Source: Planctomycetota bacterium | GTDB taxonomy: Bacteria > Planctomycetota > Phycisphaerae > SM23-33 > FEN-1343 | DNA: 53,558 bases | Assembly (NCBI GenBank): GCA_012514895.1 | Contig: JAAYZK010000233.1 | Coordinates: 1-53,558 of the forward strand | Reading direction: 5' to 3' | Shown here: positions 7,618 through 15,173 of the stretch, one piece after another | Layout of the letters: each line of letters opens with the position of its first letter | Numbering within the stretch: position 1 is the first letter of the stretch | Program-made: the position numbers and the translations under genes | The notes under the pieces: generated by a model | Databases searched by the model: none | Seen by the model: the letters and a program-made list of their open reading frames with translations, nothing else | Told to the model about the DNA's origin: nothing

Positions 7618-8796
7618 TCAACCTTTCATCGCGTCGATCACCACCGCCAGGCCCTGGTCCAGTTCGTCGTCGGTGATCACCATGGGCGGGGCGAGGCGGA
7701 CGACGTTGCCCTGCGCGATGTTGATCATGACGCCGGCGTCAAGGCAGGCGTTGAAGACGGCCTTGGCCTGGTCGGGCGCGGCGTCCAGCTCGATGCCGAG
7801 CATCAGGCCCTTGCCGCGGATCTCCTTGACCCGTCCGATGGCGGCGTTCTTGATCGCCTGGACGATCCGCTCGCCCTTCCGCCGGGCCTCGTCCACGAGG
7901 TTCTCCTCCTCGATGGCCTGGCAGACCGCCGCCCCGGCGGCCGCGCAGACCGGGTTGCCGCCCAGCGTGCAGCCGTGCGTGCCCGGGGTGAGAACGTCGC
8001 CGAAGGCCTCCCGCCCGACGCACGCGGCGACGGGCACGCCGCCGCCGATGGCCTTGGCCAGGGTCATGACGTCCGGGACGATGCCGTAGTGCTGGTACGC
8101 GAACCACTTGCCGGTCCGCGCCGGGGCGGTCCAGACCTCGTCGCAGATCAGCGTCAGCTTGTGGCGGTCGCACAGGGCCCGCAGGCCCTTCATGAACTCG
8201 ACCGTCGGAACGTTGACGCCGCCCTCGCCCTGGATCGGTTCGACGATGACGCCGGCGGTCTGGTCGTCGATGGCGTTCTCGACGGCCTTCAGGTCGCCGA
8301 AGGGCACGCAGACGTTACCCGGCAGCATCGGCTCGAAGCCGGCCTGGTAGGCCTTGGTGGCGGTCACCGACAGGCTGCCCAGGGTGCGGCCGTGGAAGCA
8401 CTTATGGAAGCTGATGATCTTGTAGCGGCCCTCGCCGCCAGCGCGGCGGGCCAGCTTGATGGCCGCCTCGTTCGCCTCGGCGCCGCTGTGGCAGTAGAAC
8501 ACCTTGCCCGGGAAGCTGTGGCGGATGATCGCCTCGGCCAGCCTCACCTGCGATTCCCACGTGTAGAGGTTGCCCACGGCCATCATCTCGCCGGCGGCCT
8601 TGCCGATGGCGGCGACGACCTTGGGGTGGCAGTGGCCCAGCCCGCCGGCGCCGAAGCCGGCGAAGAGGTCCAGGTACTGCTTGCCGGTGGCGTCCCACAC
8701 CGTCGCACCGGAGGCCCTGGCGGTCACCAGGGGGATCCGCCCGTAGTTGGCCATCAGGTACGTCTGGGTCGCCTGCAGAATACTCTCGTTCGTCAT
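7618..8796 (-). CDS. argD: Acetylornithine/ornithine aminotransferase family protein
   Basis: Class III PLP aminotransferase, 392 aa, most likely acetylornithine transaminase of arginine biosynthesis. Motifs include LDLFAGFGAGGLGHCHPKV, the cofactor-contacting SGAEANEAAIKLAR, the EPIQGEGGVNVP strand, CDEVWTAPARTGKWFAYQHY and the Schiff-base lysine in LAKAIGGGVPVAA. The ATG at 8796 has GGAG 7 bases upstream. Other class III aminotransferases, such as ornithine or 4-aminobutyrate transaminase, share this pattern, and no other arg gene is nearby, so substrate assignment is moderate. A good sigma70-like promoter precedes it in the divergent region shared with the gene at 8928. Confidence 0.85.
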   Translation of the reverse strand: MTNESILQATQTYLMANYGRIPLVTARASGATVWDATGKQYLDLFAGFGAGGLGHCHPKVVAAIGKAAGEMMAVGNLYTWESQVRLAEAIIRHSFPGKVFYCHSGAEANEAAIKLARRAGGEGRYKIISFHKCFHGRTLGSLSVTATKAYQAGFEPMLPGNVCVPFGDLKAVENAIDDQTAGVIVEPIQGEGGVNVPTVEFMKGLRALCDRHKLTLICDEVWTAPARTGKWFAYQHYGIVPDVMTLAKAIGGGVPVAACVGREAFGDVLTPGTHGCTLGGNPVCAAAGAAVCQAIEEENLVDEARRKGERIVQAIKNAAIGRVKEIRGKGLMLGIELDAAPDQAKAVFNACLDAGVMINIAQGNVVRLAPPMVITDDELDQGLAVVIDAMKG

Positions 8797-8847
8797 GGTC
8801 TTCTCCAAAGGCGCCGGCGCGTGAACTTGCCCGGCGCGCCAGGGGGC

Positions 8848-8876
8848 GTTGTAAAGGGCTTTGTCAGGTTCGTCAA
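8848..8876 (-). promoter_or_regulatory. Promoter of the argD operon
   Basis: On the minus strand TTGACG (8876..8871), a 17 bp spacer and TACAAC (8853..8848). It drives argD, the desulfurase-like gene and kdsB. It overlaps the opposing promoter of the gene at 8928, so the two may interfere with each other. Confidence 0.65.
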
Positions 8877-8888
8877 GTGGATTAGAAT
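8861..8888 (+). promoter_or_regulatory. Promoter of the secreted thioredoxin-fold gene
   Basis: TTGTCA (8861-8866), a 16 bp spacer and TAGAAT (8883-8888) lie 39 bp before the ATG at 8928. The -35 box matches consensus at 5 of 6 positions and overlaps the argD promoter on the other strand. Confidence 0.6.
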
Positions 8889-8927
8889 GATTCGACCGCC
8901 ACCGAGGGGGCGGCGGGGAGACAGCCC

Positions 8928-10202
8928 ATGCGCAAGACGATGACAGCACTGATCCTCCTGGCGGGCTTGACCGTCTCGACGGCCGCCGCCCAGACGATTC
9001 ACCTGCGGATCACGCAGCGCGAGGACGGCGGTGAGACCGTCAGCCTCGGCCAGCCGTCCCCGCCGGCGGCGGCCCCGGCCCAGCCGCAGCCCCAGCCCGG
9101 GCCGGCCGACGGGCGGGCGATCGTCGTCCAGACCGCCGCCGCGGTCGCCGGCGAGATCGCCCATCGCGGTGTCCTCTCGCCAGACGTCGCCCGGCGGGCC
9201 ATGGAGAGCCTGACCGGCGACGGCATCGCGCCGCACCGGCTGGACGAGGCGTCGCAGGTGCTGTTCTACCGGACGGTCGCCTACGCGGCGGCCCTGGCGG
9301 GCGATGCGGGACTGGCGGCGCGGGCGGCCGAGCAGTGGGCACGCCTCAGGGTGGCCGACCCCTCGGCCCTGCGCGCCCGTATCATGGCGTCGATGCTGAA
9401 CCGCGACCGCGCCGCCGCCGTCGGGGCGGTCGCACGGCTCGCGTCGCCGGCCCACAAGGCCTGGGAGGCCTGGGCGCGCTACATGACGCCCCTGGCGGCC
9501 CTGACGGCCGAACGGCCCGAACTCAGACTCACCGCCGCCGACGGACGCTCGGTGCGGCTGGCCGATCTGCGGGGCCAGGTCGTCGTCCTGTACTTCTGGA
9601 CCGCCGCATCCGGAGGCGACGGGGCCGTCGACGAGGCCCTGGCCGCTCAGCGACGGCTGGCAGAGCCAACCGGCGGGCCCGTGGCCGTGCTGGGGATCAA
9701 CCTCGACGAGAAGGCCGATCGCGACGCCCGGGGCGTCGTGGCGGCCGTAAGAGGCGGGGCGGGAGACCTGCCGCAGGTCATTCGCGGCACGTCGCCGGAC
9801 GGCTCGGCGGAGCGGGCGATGGACCTCTTCGGCATCACCGCGGTGCCCACGGGCGTGGTCCTGGCGATGGATGGGTCGGTGATCTTCGCCGGCGACCCCC
9901 GCACGTGGGAGATCCACACCGCCATCGACTACGCCCGATCGGTCGATCCCCAGCGGGTCCAGGCCGCCGCCCCCGCGCCGCCCCAGGCGCCCGAGGCGCT
10001 CGCCGAGCCCACCGCCGCCAGGGAGCGGGAGGCCCTGCAGTTGCGGGACCAGGGCTGGGACCTGGTTCGCCTGGGCCTCAAGACCGGCAGCGCCGCCTAT
10101 AAGCGCCAGGGGCGCGACATCCTCGAACGCGTCGTCCGCGACTATCCCGGTACAGAGGGCGCCAGGAAGGCTCAGCGCGACCTCATCGAAGCCGATCGGT
10201 GA
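8928..10202 (+). CDS. Secreted thioredoxin-fold (TlpA-like) protein lacking the CxxC pair
   Basis: 424 aa with a Sec signal peptide (MRKTMTALILLAGLTVSTAAA, cleavage near residue 21). A Pro/Gln-rich linker (40-62) and an alpha-helical region (65-195) follow. A TlpA/AhpC-type thioredoxin fold occupies about 196-335, seen in LRGQVVVLYFW, GINLDEK and AVPTGVVLAMDG with its cis-proline. Where redox-active family members have WCxxC, this protein reads WTAASGG, so it cannot be a thiol oxidoreductase. The C-terminal 80 residues look like a tetratricopeptide-type helical pair (YKRQGRDILERVVRDYPGTEGARKAQ). A strong GGGGAGA site precedes the ATG. A structural or protein-binding role in the envelope is inferred. 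A terminator-like hairpin follows. Confidence 0.82.
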   Translation: MRKTMTALILLAGLTVSTAAAQTIHLRITQREDGGETVSLGQPSPPAAAPAQPQPQPGPADGRAIVVQTAAAVAGEIAHRGVLSPDVARRAMESLTGDGIAPHRLDEASQVLFYRTVAYAAALAGDAGLAARAAEQWARLRVADPSALRARIMASMLNRDRAAAVGAVARLASPAHKAWEAWARYMTPLAALTAERPELRLTAADGRSVRLADLRGQVVVLYFWTAASGGDGAVDEALAAQRRLAEPTGGPVAVLGINLDEKADRDARGVVAAVRGGAGDLPQVIRGTSPDGSAERAMDLFGITAVPTGVVLAMDGSVIFAGDPRTWEIHTAIDYARSVDPQRVQAAAPAPPQAPEALAEPTAAREREALQLRDQGWDLVRLGLKTGSAAYKRQGRDILERVVRDYPGTEGARKAQRDLIEADR

Positions 10203-10213
10203 TCCGGGGGTGC

Positions 10214-10250
10214 AGGCCCGAGGTGCGGCAGCGGCACCTGGGGCCTTCTC
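10214..10250 (+). terminator. Intrinsic terminator after the secreted thioredoxin-fold gene
   Basis: AGGCCCGAGGTGC (10214-10226) pairs with GCACCTGGGGCCT (10234-10246) at 12 of 13 positions around a 7-base loop, followed by a short pyrimidine run TCTCT. The T tract is poor, so efficiency is uncertain. Confidence 0.55.
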
Positions 10251-10281
10251 TGCGCAACAGGCGAATCGCTCTGTCCGGCCC

Positions 10282-10310
10282 TTGTCCGCCATCGACCGGG
10301 CCGATACACT
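10282..10310 (+). promoter_or_regulatory. Promoter of glyS
   Basis: TTGTCC (10282-10287), a 17 bp spacer and TACACT (10305-10310) are placed 67 bp upstream of the glyS ATG. I found no leader ORF with repeated glycine codons in the short untranslated region, unlike serS and cimA. Confidence 0.55.
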
Positions 10311-10376
10311 GACCGCGGTTTTTGCGCCGGGGAATCGCCCGGCATGCGGCAAGTTCGATCAACAGCAAGGATTCTC

Positions 10377-11891
10377 ATGACGAACGAATCAGGCGACCTC
10401 ATGGAGAAAATCGTTTCGCTGTGCAAACGGCGAGGGTTCATCTTCCAGTCGTCGGAGATCTACGGCGGCCTGAACGGCTGCTGGGACTACGGCCCGCTCG
10501 GCGTGGAGCTGAAGCGGAACGTCAAGAACGCCTGGTGGGACACCATCGTCCGCCAGCGCGACGACATGGTGGGGCTGGACAGCTCGATCATCATGAACCC
10601 GCGGGTGTGGGAGGCCTCCGGGCACGTGAGCAGCTTCAACGATCCCATGGCCGACTGCAAGACCTGCAAGAGTCGCTTCCGGGCCGACCAGGTCTTCTGC
10701 GCGACCGCCCGCGACGGCGACAACGTCCTGCTGACCGCCGCCGTCGAGGCCGACCAGCCGGACGACGTGCCCGCCCTGGCGTCCGAGAAGGCCAACAGCA
10801 AGACCCGCCGGCGCCTCGAACAGCACGCCGACCGGATCGCCTGGACGATCTTCCGCGCTGACCAGGCGCCCGCCGGCGAGGTCGCCGTCTGCCCCAAGTG
10901 CGGCGGAGAACTGACCGAGGCGCGGAAGTTCAACATGATGTTCAAGACCTACGTCGGGGCCATGGAAGACAGTTCGTCGCTGGCCTACCTGCGCCCCGAG
11001 ACGGCCCAGGGGATCTTCGCCAACTTCCGCAACGTCGTCGACACCAGCCGTGTCAAGCTGCCGTTCGGCATTGCCCAGATCGGCAAGTCGTTCCGCAACG
11101 AGATCAACCCTCGGAACTTCACCTTCCGCTCGCGCGAGTTCGAGCAGATGGAGATCGAGTTCTTCTGCCGCCCCGACGAGGCGGACCGTTGGTACGAATA
11201 CTGGCGGGATGCCCGCTACCAGTGGTACATCGACCTGGGGCTCACCAGCGACAAGCTGCGTCTCCGCGAGCACGAGCCCAGCGAACTGGCGCACTACGCC
11301 AAGGCCTGCGCCGACGTGGAATATGCCTTCCCCTTCGGCACCGCCGAGCTGGAGGGCTGCGCCAACCGGACCGACTTCGACCTGCGCAGCCACAGCGAGG
11401 CGTCCGGCAAGGACCTGAGCTACTACGACGACGAGACCAAGGAGCGGTTCATCCCCTACGTCATCGAGCCGTCGGCCGGGGCCGACCGGGCGACGCTGGC
11501 ATTCCTGTGCGAAGCCTACAGCGAGGACGAGGCGCCCGACGAGAACGGCGTGATGCAGAAGCGCGTCGTGATGAAGTTCCACCCGCGCCTGGCGCCTGTC
11601 AAGGCGGCGGTTTTCCCGCTGGTCAAGAAGGAAGGCATGCCCGAGATGGCCGAGGAGATCTACCGGGCCCTCAAGAAGGCGGGGCTGGCGGTCTTCTACG
11701 ACGAGAAGGGCGCCGTGGGGCGGCGCTACCGCCGGCAGGACGAGGTGGGGACGCCTTACTGCGTCACCGTCGACGGGCAGAGCCTCACCGACGGCACCGT
11801 CACGATCCGCGATCGCGACAGCCTCGAGCAGGTCCGCGTGCCGGCCGGCGAGGTGGTCCGCTTCATCACCGAACGCCTGGCCGGGGCGTAG
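10377..11891 (+). CDS. glyS: Glycine--tRNA ligase (dimeric alpha2 type)
   Basis: Class II synthetase of the single-chain type (504 aa), not the tetrameric GlyQ/GlyS type. The N-terminal block RRGFIFQSSEIYGGLNGCWDYGPLG is characteristic. It also has a zinc-type pair (CKTCKSRF and CPKCGGELTEARKFNMMF), the motif 2 region FRNEINPRNFTFRSREFEQMEIEFF, and a C-terminal anticodon-binding domain (FPLVKKEGMPEMAEEIY). The ATG at 10377 has AAGG 7 bases upstream. It sits alone between a terminator and a lipoprotein gene. The alpha2 form is common in several phyla and says little about taxonomy. Confidence 0.95.
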   Translation: MTNESGDLMEKIVSLCKRRGFIFQSSEIYGGLNGCWDYGPLGVELKRNVKNAWWDTIVRQRDDMVGLDSSIIMNPRVWEASGHVSSFNDPMADCKTCKSRFRADQVFCATARDGDNVLLTAAVEADQPDDVPALASEKANSKTRRRLEQHADRIAWTIFRADQAPAGEVAVCPKCGGELTEARKFNMMFKTYVGAMEDSSSLAYLRPETAQGIFANFRNVVDTSRVKLPFGIAQIGKSFRNEINPRNFTFRSREFEQMEIEFFCRPDEADRWYEYWRDARYQWYIDLGLTSDKLRLREHEPSELAHYAKACADVEYAFPFGTAELEGCANRTDFDLRSHSEASGKDLSYYDDETKERFIPYVIEPSAGADRATLAFLCEAYSEDEAPDENGVMQKRVVMKFHPRLAPVKAAVFPLVKKEGMPEMAEEIYRALKKAGLAVFYDEKGAVGRRYRRQDEVGTPYCVTVDGQSLTDGTVTIRDRDSLEQVRVPAGEVVRFITERLAGA

Positions 11892-11920
11892 GCAGGCCCC
11901 CAAGCGAAAGGATGCAGGCC

Positions 11921-13942
11921 ATGATGCGAACGATCATCTCCGCAGCCGTGCTGGCCGGACTGCTGGCCGGGTGCGGCACCGCCAAGCGGGCATGGGAATG
12001 GACCGAGGACGCCGTGACGTACGACCCGGCCTCCCAGGAAGGCCCGGCGGTCGTGTGGGTCGAGGGCGAGGACTACGTCGGTGGCCCCGCCAACCAGCAG
12101 GTTGGCGTCGGCCGCAAGGATCCTGCCTCCGGCCTCCAGGCCCTCTACGGGCCCGCGCTGGCCTCCAGGGGCGGCTTCGCCGAGTGGCAGGCGGAGGTCC
12201 CGCAGGCGTACGCCGACGCGCGGATGCTGATTCGCTACGCGCGCTACCACTTCCGGCCGATGGAGGCGGCAACGGTCACGGTCCGCGTCGTATCGGACTG
12301 GCTGGACATCAGCCGGACCGTCCGGCTGGAGGATACCGGCGGGTGGGGGACCGACGCCGCCGGCCAGTGGGGCATCGCCGAGGTCGACCTCGGCCCGCTG
12401 GCCGCCGGGACGTACCTCGTTCGCATGACGTCGGAGACGGAGGAGTTCGGCGACGCCAACATCGACGGCTTCTTCATCGTCCCGACCGGCACCGTCATCA
12501 CCGCCGCCGAGCTCGCGGCCGCCGACCGCATCCACATCACCGGCGACGGCTACGAGGGTCTGGGCGTGCCGGCCAGGGTGTTCCGCCAGGACCAGGTCGA
12601 GTACCTCCCGTTCCCGGTCCGCTCGTTCTCGCCCGCCGGCCGCACCCTCCGCGCCACGGTCCGCGGCGCCGGCGGCGGCACGGCCACGGTACTGGCGGAT
12701 GTCGAGGATCTGCAGATCAACAACAGGTCGCGCGTGTTTCTGGTGAACGCCGAACAGATGAACGCGCTGCCGGATGGGGCCTATGTCCTGCGGGCCGAGT
12801 GGAACGGCGCGCCGGTGCAGGCGATCGAGATCCAGCTCGTGGGCGAGTTGAGCGCCGCCTTCGACGAGCGCCTCGCCGCCATCGCCGGGCGGGCCGAGCG
12901 CCTGGCCGAGGCGGACGGGCCCGAGGCGGCGCTCTACGGGGCCGACTTCGCCGACGCCGTGGATTTCCTCACCGGCGCGTGGGCCGACGTCGCCAAGGGC
13001 ACCGCCACGAAGCCGACGCTCGCGTCGATCCGACGCACGCTGGAGCAGTACGAATCGGTTACCGCGAAGCTGAACGCCGGCGAGGATCCCTATGCCGGCC
13101 GCACCGGCGACCTGCGGCGGGCGTTCTGGTCGGAGGCGACGGGGCTGCTGGAGCCCTACCGGCTGTTCGTGCCGGACGGGTACACCCCGGACGGCTCGAC
13201 GCCGCTGGTGGTGGCCCTGAACCACCATGTCGACGCCTTCCTCGACCAGGCCGACGGGGTCGTCAAGCGGATCGCCAACGAACGCGGCTGGATGATCCTC
13301 GCACCGGGCGCCGTCGGGACCACTGAGGCCACCGCCGAGTACGAAGGGTCGGGCCGCCAGGACCTCAACCAGGTGCTGGACCTCGTCCTGGAGCAGTACC
13401 CGGGGATCGACCGCGACCGCGTCTTCTGTACAGGCCCGTCGCGGGGGGGCTTCGGCACCTACCACTGGGCCACGAACGACCCTGACCGTTTTGCCGCCAT
13501 CGCCTGCGTGTCGGGCGTGGGCAACTGGAACCGGGAGGCGGGGGTCCTCGTCGAGCGGTTCGCCCCGATGCCCACGCTGATCCTGCACGGGGAAATCGAC
13601 ACGCTCGTGCCCCCCGTGGTCGCCCGCACGGTCGCCGCGGCCCTGGCCGAGCGGGACATCCCGCACGAGCTGCACGTGTTCGACTCCCACGGGCACTCCT
13701 ACGAGAACTACGCCGAGCAGTACTTCGCCCTGACGCTGGACTACTTCGACCGCGTCGCCCCGCCGCCGGCGCGGGCGCCGGCGACCATGCCGGCCGAGGA
13801 ACCCGACGAGGAACCGGCCGAAGCCGCGCCCGATGAGACGACGGCAGGGCCGGACCCTCGGGGGCCCGACGCCACGATGGCCGAATCCGCCGCCGGCGAG
13901 CCGATGGCGGTGCCGCTGAACGCGGGTGCGGATGGACACTGA
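11921..13942 (+). CDS. Lipoprotein with carbohydrate-binding-like and alpha/beta-hydrolase (esterase) domains
   Basis: About 673 aa with a lipoprotein signal (hydrophobic stretch then LLAGC, Cys18), so anchored in an envelope membrane. Residues about 45-190 form a beta-rich domain starting VVWVEGEDYV, similar in style to CBM6/CBM35-type modules. A second beta domain follows to about 300. The C-terminal 250 residues are an alpha/beta hydrolase of the PHB-depolymerase/feruloyl-esterase type. The nucleophile Ser507 is in GPSRGG, the acid Asp560 in HGEIDTLVP, and His590 or His592 in DSHGHSYENY. The tail from about 612 is acidic and Pro/Ala-rich. The ATG at 11921 has AAAGG 9 bases upstream. It probably de-esterifies an extracellular polysaccharide or polymer; the substrate is not evident. 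Confidence 0.8.
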   Translation: MMRTIISAAVLAGLLAGCGTAKRAWEWTEDAVTYDPASQEGPAVVWVEGEDYVGGPANQQVGVGRKDPASGLQALYGPALASRGGFAEWQAEVPQAYADARMLIRYARYHFRPMEAATVTVRVVSDWLDISRTVRLEDTGGWGTDAAGQWGIAEVDLGPLAAGTYLVRMTSETEEFGDANIDGFFIVPTGTVITAAELAAADRIHITGDGYEGLGVPARVFRQDQVEYLPFPVRSFSPAGRTLRATVRGAGGGTATVLADVEDLQINNRSRVFLVNAEQMNALPDGAYVLRAEWNGAPVQAIEIQLVGELSAAFDERLAAIAGRAERLAEADGPEAALYGADFADAVDFLTGAWADVAKGTATKPTLASIRRTLEQYESVTAKLNAGEDPYAGRTGDLRRAFWSEATGLLEPYRLFVPDGYTPDGSTPLVVALNHHVDAFLDQADGVVKRIANERGWMILAPGAVGTTEATAEYEGSGRQDLNQVLDLVLEQYPGIDRDRVFCTGPSRGGFGTYHWATNDPDRFAAIACVSGVGNWNREAGVLVERFAPMPTLILHGEIDTLVPPVVARTVAAALAERDIPHELHVFDSHGHSYENYAEQYFALTLDYFDRVAPPPARAPATMPAEEPDEEPAEAAPDETTAGPDPRGPDATMAESAAGEPMAVPLNAGADGH

Positions 13943-14076
13943 TGCCGCCGCTCCCCGGGGGAGTTGAACGCGGCAGTGCCATTCCGCGCAGGGTGTTGCC
14001 AAAGTCGCTCTCCTGATGCGCCGATCAACACTCTGGCGTCCGGTTCTGTCTTCCCTCCCGGCGCGCGGAGTGTCCG

Positions 14077-15081
14077 ATGGCCATCGAAGTCAAGTGTAAG
14101 TGCGGCAGTGAGTACCGCTTAGACGACAAACGTGCCGGTCAGACGTTCTCCTGCCGCATCTGCGGCGCCACCATGAAGCTTCCGGCGGGCGTCGGGCGGG
14201 CCGTTCCCGCGGACGAGCCGGTGGCCCCGCCCGCGAAGGCCGCGACAGTTTCGGCCGTTGTGAAGCCCAAGGCGCCCGCGACACGGCCGGCGCCGGCCGG
14301 CGGGGGGCTGGGCGAGTTCGGCGAGACCCTCAGTGCTGCGGCCGCAGCGCCGGCGCGGCCGGCCGCGGCGCCGACCCAGGCGGCCAGGCCGGCCCCGGCG
14401 TCGCCGGAGGGCAAGACGTTTTCCCCGATCCCCGAGCCGCCCGCGCCGCTGATGACGGGCCGCCCGACGCGGCCGCCGCTGTCGTGGTGGCTGGCGCGGG
14501 CGATCCTGTGGGGGCTCTGCGCGGGGGCCCTGTTCCTGCCGTGGTACGGCGTGTCGGTGTCGACGGGGGCCGAGACGGTCAGCGAGAGCATCACGGGCTA
14601 CGAGTTCGTGGTCATGGTCTGCGACGGGGTGAACAACGCCACTGCCCGGGCGGAAGCGGAAGACCTGCCGGTCCCCACGAAGTACATGAACATGCCTGAG
14701 GGCTCCGGACGACTGCTCGTGGGCGCGGCAATGATGGCCTTCGGCCCCTGCGTCTACGTCCTGGGGCTGCTGCTGATGATCGTGATCGTCCCGATTGCCG
14801 CCGGCAAGGACGGCGCCGGCGCCATGTGGCCCTTCCTGACGTGCCTGGTGGGCCTGGGCGGATTCGTGATCGGCTGGCACATCATGGCCGGCTCGGAACT
14901 GATGGCGCCCGGCCTGGAGATCGCCTCCCAGATCGGCGCCTCCATCGGCCCCAGCGGCTGGGCGTACACCATGGCTCTGCTGCTGGTCCCGTTCACGCTG
15001 ATCGCCCGCGCCAAGCCCGACTACCGGCTCGTCCAGGCCGTGCAGTGGAGCAAGCAACAGTCATCTGCAGGGCCGTTCTAG
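14077..15081 (+). CDS. Zinc-ribbon membrane protein of unknown function
   Basis: 334 aa. The N-terminus (IEVKCKCGSEYRLDDKRAG and CRICGATMKLP) is a zinc ribbon with CxC and CxxC pairs, a module frequent at the start of planctomycete membrane proteins. A Pro/Ala-rich linker (residues 45-135) leads to four hydrophobic segments: about 143-163, 215-240, 245-270 and 292-310. The order suggests a cytoplasmic sensor or adaptor module tethered to a small four-helix membrane domain. No enzymatic motif is visible. It is followed by a strong hairpin terminator. Function unknown. Confidence 0.72.
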   Translation: MAIEVKCKCGSEYRLDDKRAGQTFSCRICGATMKLPAGVGRAVPADEPVAPPAKAATVSAVVKPKAPATRPAPAGGGLGEFGETLSAAAAAPARPAAAPTQAARPAPASPEGKTFSPIPEPPAPLMTGRPTRPPLSWWLARAILWGLCAGALFLPWYGVSVSTGAETVSESITGYEFVVMVCDGVNNATARAEAEDLPVPTKYMNMPEGSGRLLVGAAMMAFGPCVYVLGLLLMIVIVPIAAGKDGAGAMWPFLTCLVGLGGFVIGWHIMAGSELMAPGLEIASQIGASIGPSGWAYTMALLLVPFTLIARAKPDYRLVQAVQWSKQQSSAGPF

Positions 15082-15108
15082 TCAACGGCCTTGGCTTGTG
15101 GAGGGATG

Positions 15109-15142
15109 GCCCCGCCCAGCAACTGGGCGGGGCTTATTCTTG
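15109..15142 (+). terminator. Strong intrinsic terminator between the zinc-ribbon gene and valS
   Basis: GCCCCGCCCAG (15109-15119) and CTGGGCGGGGC (15123-15133) form a perfect 11 bp stem with a CAA loop, followed by TTATTCTT. It ends the plus-strand transcript. The same stem could also stop valS transcription from the other side, though that side has a poorer T run. Confidence 0.85.
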
Positions 15143-15173
15143 TCCGCCCGGGCGCCGGACGGCCCGCGTTTCC

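Noticed and set aside
10203-10376. Leader peptide or attenuator upstream of glyS.
   Set aside because: The only hairpin belongs to the end of the previous gene, the transcript starts after it, and no Gly-rich ORF is present.
10898-11920. Extension of the lipoprotein esterase upstream in the same frame to about 1014 codons.
   Set aside because: That stretch is the alternate frame of glyS; the lipobox start at 11921 with AAAGG is clearly the real one.
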